Assembly: GCA_944321765.1 (NCBI GenBank)
Contig: CALUMQ010000001.1
Location: 62,001-126,000 of the forward strand
Origin: an uncultured Alistipes sp.
GTDB lineage: Bacteria; Bacteroidota; Bacteroidia; Bacteroidales; Rikenellaceae
Reading direction: 5' to 3'
DNA: 64,000 nucleotides
The notes under the pieces were generated by a model that saw nothing but the letters and a program-made list of their open reading frames with translations, did not search any database and was not told the DNA's origin. This document shows, piece after piece, positions 1-9,873 of this stretch. Made by a program: the position numbers and the translations under genes. Position 1 is the first letter of the stretch; every line of letters starts with the position of its first letter.

Positions 1-1
1 T

Positions 2-1519
2 GAGCTTCGCTACCTGAGCATTGCCGACGAAGCGCTTCGGGAGGGACACTTTTTCGCCTTCACCAACCATGGAGAGGCCTATGCGGACAAGCCTCCTCTG
101 TATCTGTGGCTTGTCATGTTCGGCAAGCAGCTTTTCGGTCGGCACATCATGCTCTTTTTATCGATGTTCTCACTGATCCCGGCCTTGGTCATTCTGAGGA
201 CGATGGATCGATGGACGAGGGAGTATCTCGGCGAACGGGATCGTATGACCGCCATGCTGCTGCTGATGACATCGGGACTGTTTCTCGGTCTGGCGGTGTT
301 CGTGCGAATGGACATGCTGATGTGTATGTTCATCACGCTGGCACTCCGCTCCTTTTGGCGCATGTATACCGGGACGGGCCAAGGGACGCGGGACAGGATT
401 CTTTTCCCGCTTTACACCTGGCTTGCTCTTTTTACCAAGGGGCCGGTTGGGCTGCTTGTCCCAATTCTTTCGGTTGTGGTATTTCTGATTATCCGGCGGG
501 AATCCGGGGCGATCGGGCATTACTGCGGGTGGCGGACGTGGGGTATTCTTGCGGCCGGGTGTGCGGTTTGGTTCACGCTGGTGTGGTTCGAGGGCGGTCC
601 GGCGTATCTGAACAATCTGCTGTTCCATCAGACGTTCGATCGAGCCGTGGATGCCTTTCATCACAAGGAGCCTTTCTGGTACTATCTTGTATCGGTGTGG
701 TATTCGCTGGCTCCATGGTCGCTGCTTGTGCTCGGAGTTATCGTGGCGGCTCTGGTCCGGCGGGACCGGTTTAGCTCCCTGGAACTGTTTTTTCTGACCG
801 TCATTGGTACTACCTTATGCATGCTGTCGGCATTCAGTTCCAAACTTGCCGTTTATCTGGCTCCGACGTTTCCGTTTATCGTCTATCTTGCTGCGTTGCT
901 CATGCATCGGCGGCCCGTTTCCTGCTGGATGAGACTTTCGGTGGTGATTCCGGCTGTGGTATGGATAGGAGCTGCGCCGATCCTGTTTCTTTTCCGGCAT
1001 TATCCGGATCTTGCGATGGTGAATAGTGGCTGGTGTATGGCTGCTGCAGGAATTCTTTCCGTGACGGGAATAGTAGCTGTGGTGTCAATGCGAAGATCCC
1101 GGGATATTCGTCGTTCTGTCGGGACGATGGCAGCGGGCACGCTCATCGCCGTTTTTGTCGGAGGCATGGCGCTTCCGGAGCTGAATGTCCGATTGGGTTA
1201 CGGCGTGTTATGCCGGGAAGCGGCCCAACTGGTTCATTCGAAAGGCCTGTCGACGTGTTATGTTTGGGAAATGCGCCGAGCGGAGTCGATGGATGTTTAT
1301 CTGGGTCAGCCGGTTGTGGAGGTGAGTGCCGAAGAGCTGTGTTCCGGGATGTGTCGGAATGGAATCGTGATGCTTCCCGAGCGAAAATTGCAGGACAATG
1401 ACAGAATGCAGCGATTCCTTGCCGACAAATGTTGCTATTCTGTCGGCGAATATCTGATTGTAGAACTTCCGGATCAGAATCCGCAACGGCGGCATGATCG
1501 ACCGAGCCCGTACGTATAA
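2..1519 (+). CDS. ArnT-like membrane glycosyltransferase, 5'-truncated
   Basis: The reading frame is open from base 2, so the gene begins before the window; the first in-window ATG (116) is internal. The visible N-terminal part reads ELRYLSIADEAL followed by YADKPPLYLWL. This is the first periplasmic loop of ArnT/PMT-type (GT39/GT83) polyprenyl-phosphate-dependent glycosyltransferases, with the acidic residue of the active site and the conserved KPPLY segment. About ten hydrophobic segments follow, and the last 150 residues are less hydrophobic. The family moves a sugar from a lipid carrier to lipid A, a protein or another lipid on the outer face of the inner membrane. The acceptor cannot be told from sequence. 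A strong terminator lies about 85 bases after the stop. Confidence 0.8.
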   Translation, partial: ELRYLSIADEALREGHFFAFTNHGEAYADKPPLYLWLVMFGKQLFGRHIMLFLSMFSLIPALVILRTMDRWTREYLGERDRMTAMLLLMTSGLFLGLAVFVRMDMLMCMFITLALRSFWRMYTGTGQGTRDRILFPLYTWLALFTKGPVGLLVPILSVVVFLIIRRESGAIGHYCGWRTWGILAAGCAVWFTLVWFEGGPAYLNNLLFHQTFDRAVDAFHHKEPFWYYLVSVWYSLAPWSLLVLGVIVAALVRRDRFSSLELFFLTVIGTTLCMLSAFSSKLAVYLAPTFPFIVYLAALLMHRRPVSCWMRLSVVIPAVVWIGAAPILFLFRHYPDLAMVNSGWCMAAAGILSVTGIVAVVSMRRSRDIRRSVGTMAAGTLIAVFVGGMALPELNVRLGYGVLCREAAQLVHSKGLSTCYVWEMRRAESMDVYLGQPVVEVSAEELCSGMCRNGIVMLPERKLQDNDRMQRFLADKCCYSVGEYLIVELPDQNPQRRHDRPSPYV

Positions 1520-1602
1520 GACGGGGTTTCATCCGGCATCGGGAGAAACCAGTAGATCCGCCTTTGCAGGTGCCTGTCCGAGAGTCGAGTTGTGAATTGC
1601 GC

Positions 1603-1640
1603 AAAAGCCGGACGACCCGTGAAGGTTGTCCGGCTTTGTT
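1603..1640. terminator. Intrinsic terminator between convergent genes
   Basis: A 14-bp stem (1604-1617 with 1624-1637, one G-U pair) closes a six-base loop. It carries A residues on the 5' side and T residues on the 3' side, so it can end both the glycosyltransferase transcript and the opposing methyltransferase transcript. Confidence 0.8.
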
Positions 1641-1666
1641 TGTATGATCGGCTCCGACCGACGGTT

Positions 1667-2431
1667 CTATTTCGTTGCCACGCAGAAGAGATCGAAACTC
1701 TGCTCGCTGACGGGCCCGATGGTATAATCCTCCATGCGGATCGAGGAGGTGAGCGAGGTGTTTTCGCGGAGCAGCCGACGGCGATTCATCCGGTTGAGCA
1801 GGTCGTAGGGGAGGCGAAGCATCCATGCCGGAAGCCGGTGTTGCAGATCGAGGGGGTCGAACCGCGTGATGCGCTCCACACCGCGACGATTCTTCTCGTA
1901 ATACTCCATCACGCGGTCATTTCCCGCAACGCCGAGCACCACAACATCGCGGAATTGCTCCATGAGCAGTCGTTTCAATGCTTCGGGCGTGTATTCGCGT
2001 ACGTGCCAGGGGTTTCGCGTGAGTGACATCGGGGCATTGGGGGTGGTGAGAATCAACTTTCCGCCGGGACGCAGCACGCGGTGTATCTCCCGGACAAACT
2101 CGTCGTCGCGGCGGATGTGCTCGATGACCTGGAACGTAATCACGCAGTCGAACTGCTCGGCCCCGAAGGGGAGGGGCGGCACCGTACACTGCCTGAATTC
2201 GACGTTCGGCAGACGGATGAGCTCCTCGGCCGGGGCGTGCTTGTCGACGGTAACGAACTGCCTGGCGTGGGGGGCAACGATCTCGATGCCGTATCCCGAT
2301 CCGGTTCCGATCTCGAGCACGCGCCCCGAGATACGCTCCGCCGCGGCGTAGTAGGCCAGCCGCGAGCGCTGGAAGACGAAGTTGTCGGAGAGCTCCGCGG
2401 AGACCCGTTCGGCGGTGTTAATCGTTGCCAT
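1667..2431 (-). CDS. Class I SAM-dependent methyltransferase
   Basis: This 254-residue protein has a Rossmann-fold methyltransferase core. Motif I is LEIGTGSGYG at about residues 39-48. An acidic VTVDKH follows for the ribose, then FDCVITFQVIEHI (motif IV region) and a post-motif RVLRPGGKLILTTPN. The arrangement matches the Methyltransf_11/UbiE-like small-molecule group. The C-terminal 100 residues, rich in Arg and Leu, are a substrate-specific part I cannot assign. The ATG overlaps the last 14 bases of the upstream cvfB-like gene, so the two are probably co-transcribed and translationally coupled. The substrate is unknown. Confidence 0.75.
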   Translation of the reverse strand: MATINTAERVSAELSDNFVFQRSRLAYYAAAERISGRVLEIGTGSGYGIEIVAPHARQFVTVDKHAPAEELIRLPNVEFRQCTVPPLPFGAEQFDCVITFQVIEHIRRDDEFVREIHRVLRPGGKLILTTPNAPMSLTRNPWHVREYTPEALKRLLMEQFRDVVVLGVAGNDRVMEYYEKNRRGVERITRFDPLDLQHRLPAWMLRLPYDLLNRMNRRRLLRENTSLTSSIRMEDYTIGPVSEQSFDLFCVATK

Positions 2432-3266
2432 GGCCGATGCGTTTTATGCCGTTGTTTTCGAAGCAAACGTCGCCGCGCTTGAGCAGCATGCCCAGCGACC
2501 TTTTGAAACTCTTCTTGCTCATCTGCGTCAGCCGCGCCACCTCTTCGGGCGACGAGTCGTCGTTCAGGGGGAGGAATCCGCCGTTTTCGCGCAGCCGGTT
2601 GAGGAGCGTCTCGGCCGAGTCCTTCACCTGAGCGAATCCGGCCTGCTGCAGTGAGATGTCGATGCGGTTGTCCTCGGTGATCCGCTGTACGTAACCCTTC
2701 ATCCGGTCGCCGACGGCCACCTGTCGGAAGATCTGGTTGCGGTAGATCATTCCCCAATGGCGGTTGTTTACGATCACGCGGAATCCGATCGGACTCTCCG
2801 AGGCGACGAGCAGGTCGACCTCCTCGCGAGGACGTACGCTGACGAGTTCGTTGTTGATGAAACCCTTGAGCTTCATGGTGGCCACGCACCGTCCCGTCAC
2901 GGAGTCCTCGTAGAGGTAGACGATGTAGCGGTGCCCGACCAGGACGCCCCCCTGCTGGTTCCGGTTCGGCAGGAAGAGATCCTTCCCGTGGAGGCCCCAT
3001 CCGAGAAACGCACCGTGCGGAGTTTTGTCCACCACCTGAAGATACCCGGCCTCTCCGGCGCGCAGCAGCGGGGTTTCGGTCGTTGCCACGAGGCGGTTTT
3101 CGGAGTCGTGGTAGATGAACACCTCCTTCGTGTCGCCCACCTTGTCGGCGAGTGACGTGTAACGGTTCGGGAGGAGCACTTCGTTCTGCTCCTCGTCAAC
3201 GAGGTAGAGTCCGTACTCCGAGATACGGTTCACGGTGAGTTTCCGGGTATGTCCTGCTTTGAGCAT
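2418..3266 (-). CDS. CvfB-like S1-domain RNA-binding protein
   Basis: 282 residues. It matches the CvfB/YitL family: S1-like OB-fold repeats in the N-terminal two thirds (for example GYLQVVDKTPHGAFLGWGL and the VGDRMKGYVQRITEDNRIDISLQ repeat, split here) and a C-terminal winged-helix part (LPLNDDSSPEEVARL, then KSFKRSLGMLLKRG). Family members bind RNA and affect expression of virulence and metabolic genes. I chose the ATG at 3266. The in-frame TTG at 3290 sits inside the gene's own -7 promoter box, so it cannot be translated from that transcript. The gene is followed by, and overlaps, a methyltransferase gene. Confidence 0.8.
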   Translation of the reverse strand: MLKAGHTRKLTVNRISEYGLYLVDEEQNEVLLPNRYTSLADKVGDTKEVFIYHDSENRLVATTETPLLRAGEAGYLQVVDKTPHGAFLGWGLHGKDLFLPNRNQQGGVLVGHRYIVYLYEDSVTGRCVATMKLKGFINNELVSVRPREEVDLLVASESPIGFRVIVNNRHWGMIYRNQIFRQVAVGDRMKGYVQRITEDNRIDISLQQAGFAQVKDSAETLLNRLRENGGFLPLNDDSSPEEVARLTQMSKKSFKRSLGMLLKRGDVCFENNGIKRIGHGND

Positions 3267-3287
3267 GATATAGCAATTGATCTGCTG

Positions 3288-3319
3288 CAAAAGTACACTT
3301 AATTTCGTGTGAATCCAAA
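3288..3319 (-). promoter_or_regulatory. Promoter of the cvfB-like gene
   Basis: On the minus strand TTTG (3316-3319) and TACTTTTG (3288-3295) are separated by 20 bases. This matches the Bacteroidetes sigma-ABfr consensus exactly and excludes the upstream TTG start of the gene. Confidence 0.75.
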
Positions 3320-3358
3320 CCCCCGGCCTGCGTTCGGACGACGAAATCGATGCACAGC

Positions 3359-3389
3359 TTTGTCTTTCGGACGAAAAACAGTATCTTTA
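3359..3389 (+). promoter_or_regulatory. Promoter of the CocE-type hydrolase gene
   Basis: TTTG (3359-3362), a 19-base spacer and TATCTTTA (3382-3389) fit the Bacteroidetes promoter with one mismatch in the -7 box. It diverges from the cvfB-like promoter. Confidence 0.55.
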
Positions 3390-3438
3390 CAGAACGCATT
3401 TTGATTTTATAACCTTTTTGCACATCATTCTCTCGATT

Positions 3439-5241
3439 ATGCGTCGATATCTTCTTCTGCTGTGGAGCCTTTTGCTGACCGCTGTGGCAGCGGCCCAACC
3501 CGTCAGCGATCTCTATTTCAAGACGGAGCACGACATCCCGATGCGCGACGGCGTGCGCCTGCATACGACGGTCTACCGCCCGAAGGCCCGCGGCAAGGCT
3601 CCGATCCTCATTTTCCGCACACCCTACGGTACGGGACCCTACGGAGCCGACGCCTTTCCGGGATCGTTTACGAAGGGCTACCTCCGGAACTATATCGACC
3701 GGGGTTACATCATCGTGCAGCAGGATGTCCGGGGCCGCTACATGAGCGAAGGGGAGTTTATGCATATCCGGCCGGCCGGGGAGGGCTCTACCGACGAACT
3801 GACCGACAGCTACGATACGGTGGAGTGGCTCGTCGAAAACGTTCCGGGGAACAACGGCCGGGTCGGATTTGCCGGGAGTTCCTATCCGGGCTTCTACGCA
3901 CTGATGGGCGGACTGTGCGGCCATCCGGCAGTGAAGGCCATCTCGCCCCAGGCGCCCGTCACCGACTGGTACATGGGCGACGACGTGCACCACAACGGCG
4001 TGCTGATGCTCACCGATGCCGTGCGGTTCCTCAACTCGATGAATACGCCTGCGGGACACACGCCGTGCGAACGGATGCCCAAACGTTCGCTGTCAATGAA
4101 GCCCGACGAATACACCTTCTTCCGCGAACACGCAACGTTGTCCGAACTGACGGCGCTGCTGGCGCCCAACGCCTTCTGGGAGGAACTTGCGTCGCATCCC
4201 GACTACGATACGTGGTGGCAGCAGCGCGATACGCGCCGCCTGTGCCACGATGTTGCCCCGGCGGTGCTGGTCGTTGGCGGGACGTTCGATGCTGAGGATT
4301 GCTACGGCGCCTGGAATCTCTACCGGGCCATTGCCTCGCAAAGCCCCGCAACGACGCTTCACCTGGTCGTCGGACCGTGGGCCCACGGTGCCTGGTTGGG
4401 CGACGGCCGTCGGCTGGGCGATTACGACTTCGGCGAGGAGGCTTCGGGAGACCGTTACGTGGAGCGTTTCGAACTTCCGTTCTTCGAATACTACCTTCGT
4501 GACCGTGGGGATGCCGATCCGCTGCCTGCCGTGTCGGTCTTCTCTTCGGGCGACAACCGCTGGCATACGTTCGGGGAGTGGACCCCTACGCAGAGCGAGC
4601 CGCTGACCCTCTACCTGTGCGCCGACGGACGCTTGAGCCCGGAGCGCCCCGCGGACCATAAGGCGTCGACGAGCTACCTGTCGGATCCGTCCGATCCGGT
4701 GCCGTACCTCGAAAGCTTCACCACATACCGCCCCAAGGAGTACATGGTCGCCGACCAGCGCTTTCTGGCTGGCCGTGACGATGTCGTGACCTTCGTTTCG
4801 GAACCGCTCTCCGAAGCGCTGACATTGGTCGGGCCTGTCGACGTCGACCTGCGGGTGTCGCTGTCGACCACCGACGCCGACTTCGTTGTGAAACTTGTCG
4901 ACCTCTTCCCCGAGGACGGGAGCGAGACCTCGGGCCGTCAGATGCTGATCCGCGGCGAGGTGATGCGCGGCCGCTACCGCAACGGCTTCTCGACGCCCGA
5001 GGCATTCACGCCCGGACGCCCCGAGTCCGTGCGCTTCCATACCACCGATATTGCCCATACGTTCCTTCCCGGACACCGCCTGATGATTCAGGTGCAGAGT
5101 TCGTGGTTTCCGCTCATGGAGCGCCATCCGCAGCAGTTCATCGATCTGTGGCATTGCTCGGAGGAGGATTTCGTGCCGTGCCGCGTAACGCTTCACCACG
5201 ACCGCAGAAACCCCTCCTCCGTCACCGTGCATAAACTTTGA
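3439..5241 (+). CDS. CocE/NonD-family (S15) secreted hydrolase
   Basis: 600 residues from the ATG at 3439; an upstream in-frame TTG at 3418 is less likely because the signal peptide begins MRRYLLLLWSLLL. After cleavage near residue 19-20 comes an alpha/beta-hydrolase domain with the nucleophile motif GSSYPG (Ser at about 148). The Asp lies in GGTFDAED and the His in VGPWAHGAW. A C-terminal beta-jelly-roll domain typical of X-Pro dipeptidyl-peptidase, cocaine esterase and glutaryl-acylase relatives follows. It probably hydrolyses an ester or amide in the periplasm; the substrate is not predictable. The next gene starts five bases after its stop, suggesting a two-gene operon of amide-bond hydrolases. 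Confidence 0.85.
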   Translation: MRRYLLLLWSLLLTAVAAAQPVSDLYFKTEHDIPMRDGVRLHTTVYRPKARGKAPILIFRTPYGTGPYGADAFPGSFTKGYLRNYIDRGYIIVQQDVRGRYMSEGEFMHIRPAGEGSTDELTDSYDTVEWLVENVPGNNGRVGFAGSSYPGFYALMGGLCGHPAVKAISPQAPVTDWYMGDDVHHNGVLMLTDAVRFLNSMNTPAGHTPCERMPKRSLSMKPDEYTFFREHATLSELTALLAPNAFWEELASHPDYDTWWQQRDTRRLCHDVAPAVLVVGGTFDAEDCYGAWNLYRAIASQSPATTLHLVVGPWAHGAWLGDGRRLGDYDFGEEASGDRYVERFELPFFEYYLRDRGDADPLPAVSVFSSGDNRWHTFGEWTPTQSEPLTLYLCADGRLSPERPADHKASTSYLSDPSDPVPYLESFTTYRPKEYMVADQRFLAGRDDVVTFVSEPLSEALTLVGPVDVDLRVSLSTTDADFVVKLVDLFPEDGSETSGRQMLIRGEVMRGRYRNGFSTPEAFTPGRPESVRFHTTDIAHTFLPGHRLMIQVQSSWFPLMERHPQQFIDLWHCSEEDFVPCRVTLHHDRRNPSSVTVHKL

Positions 5242-5246
5242 ATCTC

Positions 5247-6008
5247 ATGTGCCGCATAGCCCTTCTTCAGACCGATGTCGCCTGGTGCCGCCCGGAACAG
5301 AACCTCGCGCACCTCGAACCGCAGATTGCCGCCGTCGATGCCGACCTCGTCGTACTTCCCGAGATGTTCGCCACGGGCTTCGCGACCGATTCTGCCGCCG
5401 CGGCCGAGCCGACCGACGGACTCGTCTCCACGACTTTGCGCCGTTGGGCCGGACGTTACGGCAAGGCCGTGGCAGGAAGCGTTGCCGTACGCGAGGACGA
5501 CCGCTGCCGCAACCGCATGTATTTCGCCACGCCCGACGGCGATTGCACGTGGTACGACAAACACCACCTCTTCACTCCGGGCGGGGAGGCCGACGGCTAC
5601 CACCCGGGCCGGGAACGCTGCGTGGTGACCTTCTGCGGCATGCGCTTCCTGCTGCTGGTTTGTTACGACCTTCGCTTCCCGGTCTGGATCCGCAACCGGG
5701 GCGATTACGATGCCATCCTCTGCTGCGCCTCATGGCCGGCTTCGCGGCGCGACGTGTGGCGCACGCTGCTGCGGGCGCGCGCCATCGAAAACCAGTGCTA
5801 CGTGGCGGGCGTCAACCGCGTGGGGCACGACCCTGCGGCCCACTACGCCGGCGACTCCGTGCTGATTGACTTCCGGGGCCGGACGCTCTCGGAGGCCGGT
5901 GACGGGGAGCAGACGCTGACGGCCGCTTTCGACCTTGAGGCCCTGGCGACATTCCGTGCGAAATTCCCCGTGTGGCGCGATGCCGATGAATTTCATCTTC
6001 TGAAGTAG
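5247..6008 (+). CDS. Carbon-nitrogen hydrolase, omega-amidase-like (YafV/Nit2 group)
   Basis: 253 residues. The nitrilase catalytic triad is in place: Glu39 in VVLPEMFATGF, Lys105 in WYDKHHLFTPGGE and Cys139 in LLVCYDLRFPVW. The KHHLFTPGGE signature and the short length are typical of YafV/Nit2, which deaminate 2-oxoglutaramate and 2-oxosuccinamate, products of glutamine and asparagine transamination and of methionine salvage. The ATG at 5247 gives the normal family start; a TTG at 5238 overlaps the previous stop. No signal peptide is seen, so the enzyme is cytoplasmic, unlike its exported neighbour. Confidence 0.82.
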   Translation: MCRIALLQTDVAWCRPEQNLAHLEPQIAAVDADLVVLPEMFATGFATDSAAAAEPTDGLVSTTLRRWAGRYGKAVAGSVAVREDDRCRNRMYFATPDGDCTWYDKHHLFTPGGEADGYHPGRERCVVTFCGMRFLLLVCYDLRFPVWIRNRGDYDAILCCASWPASRRDVWRTLLRARAIENQCYVAGVNRVGHDPAAHYAGDSVLIDFRGRTLSEAGDGEQTLTAAFDLEALATFRAKFPVWRDADEFHLLK

Positions 6009-6013
6009 GGATA

Positions 6014-6045
6014 TTTGCTTTTCCGTGGTTAAAATCGTAACTTTA
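6014..6045 (+). promoter_or_regulatory. Promoter of uvrA
   Basis: TTTG (6014-6017), 20 bases, TAACTTTA (6038-6045). The -7 box has one mismatch. The predicted leader is about 100 bases. Confidence 0.55.
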
Positions 6046-6151
6046 CGCGCTTTTTCGGGCGCGTAGCCTGCCTGCATTTCCGATCCGCAGGAAAAGGCCT
6101 GCCGACGGCTCCACCGCAGGGGACCGTTGCGCGCCCGTCGAATACGCGACT

Positions 6152-8968
6152 ATGGAAGATTCGATCAAGATATTCGGCGCCCGGGTCCACAACCTCAAGA
6201 ATGTGGACCTTGAGATTCCGCGCCGCAAACTGGTGGTCATCACCGGCCTGTCGGGGTCGGGGAAGTCGTCGCTGGCTTTCGACACGATTTACGCCGAGGG
6301 ACAGCGCCGCTACATGGAGACACTGTCGACCTACGCCCGGCAGTTCATCGGGACAATGGAGCGTCCCGATGTCGACAAGATCTCGGGACTGAGCCCCGTG
6401 GTGGCCATCGAGCAGAAGACCACGAACAAGAATCCCCGCTCGACGGTGGGTACCGTGACGGAGATCAACGACTTCCTGCGTCTGCTCTACGCGCGTGCGT
6501 CGCGGGCCTATTCGCCCGTGACGGGCGAGGAGATGGTGCACTACACCGATGACCGCATCGTGGAGCTGATTCTCGAAGGTTTCGCCGGGCGGCGCATTGC
6601 GCTCATGGCGCCGATCGTCAAGGGGCGCAAGGGCCACTACCGGGAGCTTTTCGAGACGCTGGCCCGCAAGGGCTACATTTACGCCCGCATCGACGGGGAG
6701 ATCCGCGAGATCTCGGCCGGCATGCGCCTCGACCGCTACAAGATCCATACGATTGACCTGGTGGTCGACCGCCTGGTGGCGGGAGAGGAGTCGCGCGACC
6801 GCCTCATGACCTCGCTCAAGGAGGCGATGCGCCAGGGCAAGGGAACGATGGCAGTCTACGATTACGGCACCGAGCAGCAACGCTTCTATTCGCGCCATCT
6901 GATGTGCCCCTCGACGGGTATCGCCTTCGAGGACCCCGCGCCGCACACCTTTTCGTTCAACTCTCCGAAGGGTGCCTGCCCGCACTGCAACGGACTGGGC
7001 GAGGAGGCGGTCTTCGACCTTGCGAAGATCATTCCCGATATGAAACTGTCGTTGCGCGAGGGGGCTGTCGAGCCGCTGGGCAAATACCGCAACAACATGC
7101 TCTTCGCCATTCTCGAGATGCTGGGACGGCGCTACGACTTCACGCTCGACGACCCGATCGAGAGCTTTTCCGAAGAGGCGCTCAACGCCGTGCTCTATGG
7201 CGATTCCGAACCGCTGACGGTTGACCTACAGGAGTTCAGCTCCTCGGGCGGACGGCAGTTCCTGCAGTGGGAGGGCGTTGCGGAGTATATCGGACGCACG
7301 GAGGATGAGGAGTCGAAGCGCGGCCAGAAGTGGCGCGACCAGTTCCTTGTCTACCGGAAGTGCTCGGTCTGTGGCGGCACGCGCCTGAAGAAGGAGGCGC
7401 TGCAGTTCCGCGTGGCAGGCAAGAACATCGCCGAGGTTTCGGCCATGTCGATCTCGGAGTTCTCGGAGTGGATTGCCGGCGTGCAGTCCCAGATGACCGA
7501 CAAGGAGTGGAAGATCGCCCAGGAGATCGTCAAGGAGATCCGCGAGCGGCTGCGCTTCCTGATGGACGTGGGCCTCGGCTACCTGTCGCTGGCACGTTCG
7601 TCACGTTCGCTCTCGGGCGGCGAAAGCCAGCGCATCCGCCTGGCCACGCAGATCGGCTCGAAACTGGTCAACGTCCTCTACATCCTCGACGAACCCTCGA
7701 TCGGGCTTCACCAGCGCGATAACCAGCGGCTGATCCGCAGCCTGAAGGAGCTTCGCGACGCCGGCAACTCGGTGATCGTCGTCGAGCACGACGAGGACAT
7801 GATGCGAGCTGCCGACTGGATCGTCGACGTGGGCCCGAAGGCTGGGCGGCGGGGCGGTCACATCGTCGCCTCGGGGACGTTCGACGATATTCTGCACTCG
7901 AACTCCATCACGGCCGACTACCTCACGGGACGCCGGCGTATCGAGATTCCCGCCACGCTGCGCGCGGGCTCCGGGGAGCGGATTACGCTGCGCGGAGCGC
8001 GGGGCAACAACCTCAAGAACGTCACCGTGGAGTTTCCCCTGGGCAAACTGATCTGCGTAACGGGCGTGAGCGGTTCGGGCAAGTCGACGCTTATCAACGA
8101 GACGCTTCGCCCGATTCTTTCGAAGGAGTTGTATCGCTCCTATGACCAGCCGCTGGAGTACGATTCGATCGAGGGACTCGAACACATCGACAAACTGGTG
8201 GTTGTCGACCAGTCGCCTATCGGGCGCACGCCGCGCTCGAATCCCGCGACCTATTCGAACGTCTTTTCGGACATCCGCAAACTCTTCGAGATGACGCCCG
8301 ATGCGCAGATCCGCGGCTTCAAGGCCGGACGCTTCTCGTTCAACGTCAAGGGCGGCCGGTGCGAGGAGTGTCGCGGGGCTGGGGTCCAGACCATCGAGAT
8401 GAACTTCCTGCCGGATGTCTATGTGCGCTGCCGGGCGTGCGGCGGACACCGCTACAACCGCGAGACGCTCGAGGTGCGCTACAAGGGGAAGAACATCGAC
8501 GACGTCCTGAACATGACGGTCAACATGGCCGTGGAGTTTTTCGAGAATATTCCGTCCATCTACCAGAAACTAAAGGCGATCCAGGATGTCGGCCTGGGCT
8601 ACCTCACGCTCGGACAACCCTGCACGACGCTTTCGGGCGGCGAGAGCCAGCGCATCAAGCTCTCGGCCGAGCTGTCGAAGCGCGACACGGGCCGCACGCT
8701 CTACATTCTCGACGAGCCGACGACGGGCCTTCATTTCGAGGATATCCGGCTGCTGCTCGACGTGCTCAACAAACTGGTCGACCGCGGCAATACGGTGATC
8801 GTCATCGAGCACAACCTCGACGTAGTGAAGGTTGCCGACCATGTGATTGACCTGGGTCCCGAGGGGGGAGCCGCCGGCGGGGAGATCCTCGTTACGGGGA
8901 CTCCGCACGAGGTGGCCCAGTGTACAAGGAGCTATACGGGGCAATTTCTGAAGAAAATGGGCCTTTGA
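6152..8968 (+). CDS. uvrA: Excinuclease ABC subunit A
   Basis: 938 residues, the usual length for UvrA. It is the DNA-damage sensor of nucleotide excision repair. It dimerises, loads UvrB at lesions and leaves. The sequence shows two ABC ATPase halves. The first has Walker [13 protein letters not shown] near residue 32, zinc-binding Cys pairs (CPHCNGLG and CSVCGGTR) and the signature [12 protein letters not shown]. The second has [12 protein letters not shown], the zinc-finger pairs [10 protein letters not shown] and [10 protein letters not shown], and [12 protein letters not shown] followed by [12 protein letters not shown]. All key motifs are intact. It is transcribed alone from its own promoter. 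No LexA-type operator was recognised. Confidence 0.97.
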   Translation: MEDSIKIFGARVHNLKNVDLEIPRRKLVVITGLSGSGKSSLAFDTIYAEGQRRYMETLSTYARQFIGTMERPDVDKISGLSPVVAIEQKTTNKNPRSTVGTVTEINDFLRLLYARASRAYSPVTGEEMVHYTDDRIVELILEGFAGRRIALMAPIVKGRKGHYRELFETLARKGYIYARIDGEIREISAGMRLDRYKIHTIDLVVDRLVAGEESRDRLMTSLKEAMRQGKGTMAVYDYGTEQQRFYSRHLMCPSTGIAFEDPAPHTFSFNSPKGACPHCNGLGEEAVFDLAKIIPDMKLSLREGAVEPLGKYRNNMLFAILEMLGRRYDFTLDDPIESFSEEALNAVLYGDSEPLTVDLQEFSSSGGRQFLQWEGVAEYIGRTEDEESKRGQKWRDQFLVYRKCSVCGGTRLKKEALQFRVAGKNIAEVSAMSISEFSEWIAGVQSQMTDKEWKIAQEIVKEIRERLRFLMDVGLGYLSLARSSRSLSGGESQRIRLATQIGSKLVNVLYILDEPSIGLHQRDNQRLIRSLKELRDAGNSVIVVEHDEDMMRAADWIVDVGPKAGRRGGHIVASGTFDDILHSNSITADYLTGRRRIEIPATLRAGSGERITLRGARGNNLKNVTVEFPLGKLICVTGVSGSGKSTLINETLRPILSKELYRSYDQPLEYDSIEGLEHIDKLVVVDQSPIGRTPRSNPATYSNVFSDIRKLFEMTPDAQIRGFKAGRFSFNVKGGRCEECRGAGVQTIEMNFLPDVYVRCRACGGHRYNRETLEVRYKGKNIDDVLNMTVNMAVEFFENIPSIYQKLKAIQDVGLGYLTLGQPCTTLSGGESQRIKLSAELSKRDTGRTLYILDEPTTGLHFEDIRLLLDVLNKLVDRGNTVIVIEHNLDVVKVADHVIDLGPEGGAAGGEILVTGTPHEVAQCTRSYTGQFLKKMGL

Positions 8969-9225
8969 GCCGCGCTCTGCGGACCGGGAGGTCCGAAGAT
9001 CTGTCATCCGTCCGCCCTCGAACACCCATTCGCCACAGCCGGACTCCGACCGACACGAAAACCCGCAGCCCGTTCACCATACCGCCAGAGCCGGTTTGCG
9101 GACCCATGTCGTACTCTTTCGCCGTTACTCCTCAGCGGTTCTTTTCCACGCAGCCTCCCGATTGCGAGGCTGTTGCCTCGCGGCATTGATTTTGCGCACA
9201 TGGCCGATACAAACCTTATCGTGCT

Positions 9226-9768
9226 ATGAAAAGAACAGCCATTTTTGTTGCGGGCCTGCTGCTGTGCGTGGCGGCCGTCACCGTGATCGGACAGAAGAAG
9301 GTCCTGTCGCCCAAGGAGGAACGCCGCGAGGTACGCGAGAAACGCCGTGCGGAACGTATCGCCAACTACGAAAAGACGATGGACTCGACCATCCTTTCGC
9401 GGAATTTCCAGTTCAACCCGACGACCATGCAGCGCCAGCCTGCGGGACCGATGCGCCAGATTGTGAACCCGTCCTTTAATGTGGGCATCTGGGACGGGAC
9501 GGTGGACATCTGCCTTCCCTACATCAAGGGGTACGTGCCTCCCTATTATGTGACGGTGCTCAACTATACGGTTCCGAAGGTGGACGGCTATACGACCGAA
9601 CAGACGAACGAGGGGTGGATGGTAACCTTCTCCACGTCGTTGTTCTCGTCATCGACCTACACCTTCACGTTCGAGATCTTCTCGAAGACCGGCGGAGCGA
9701 ACCTGACGATCACCAATCCGTGGTACAGTCCCGTACAGTATTCGGGAACGATCTCTCAGCTCTACTGA
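9226..9768 (+). CDS. DUF4251 family exported protein
   Basis: 180 residues with a signal peptide (residues 1-22, hydrophobic core AIFVAGLLLCVAAVTVIG). A charged, coiled-coil-prone stretch (SPKEERREVREKRRAERI) follows, then a beta-rich C-terminal domain. That domain carries the DUF4251 pattern: SRNFQFNPT, a DICLPYIKG core, the repeated strand pattern WMVTF...TYTFTFEI, and a closing YSGTISQLY. DUF4251 proteins are common exported or periplasmic proteins of Bacteroidetes with no known function. The gene stands alone; a strong GC hairpin separates it from the convergent ispF. Confidence 0.72.
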   Translation: MKRTAIFVAGLLLCVAAVTVIGQKKVLSPKEERREVREKRRAERIANYEKTMDSTILSRNFQFNPTTMQRQPAGPMRQIVNPSFNVGIWDGTVDICLPYIKGYVPPYYVTVLNYTVPKVDGYTTEQTNEGWMVTFSTSLFSSSTYTFTFEIFSKTGGANLTITNPWYSPVQYSGTISQLY

Positions 9769-9810
9769 TTTCCCGCCGCATCCCGGCCTGCCGCCGGACG
9801 AGACGGGAAG

Positions 9811-9847
9811 AGGGCCCGGGCCGCAGCCATTGCGGAACCGGGCCCTT
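9811..9847. terminator. GC-rich hairpin between convergent DUF4251 gene and ispF
   Basis: GGGCCCGG (9812-9819) pairs with CCGGGCCC (9838-9845), with an inner CGCA/TGCG extension. The T-tract is poor, but the position between converging genes fits a bidirectional terminator. Confidence 0.65.
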
Positions 9848-9873
9848 GTCGTTTTCAGTGGCCGTATGTGGAG

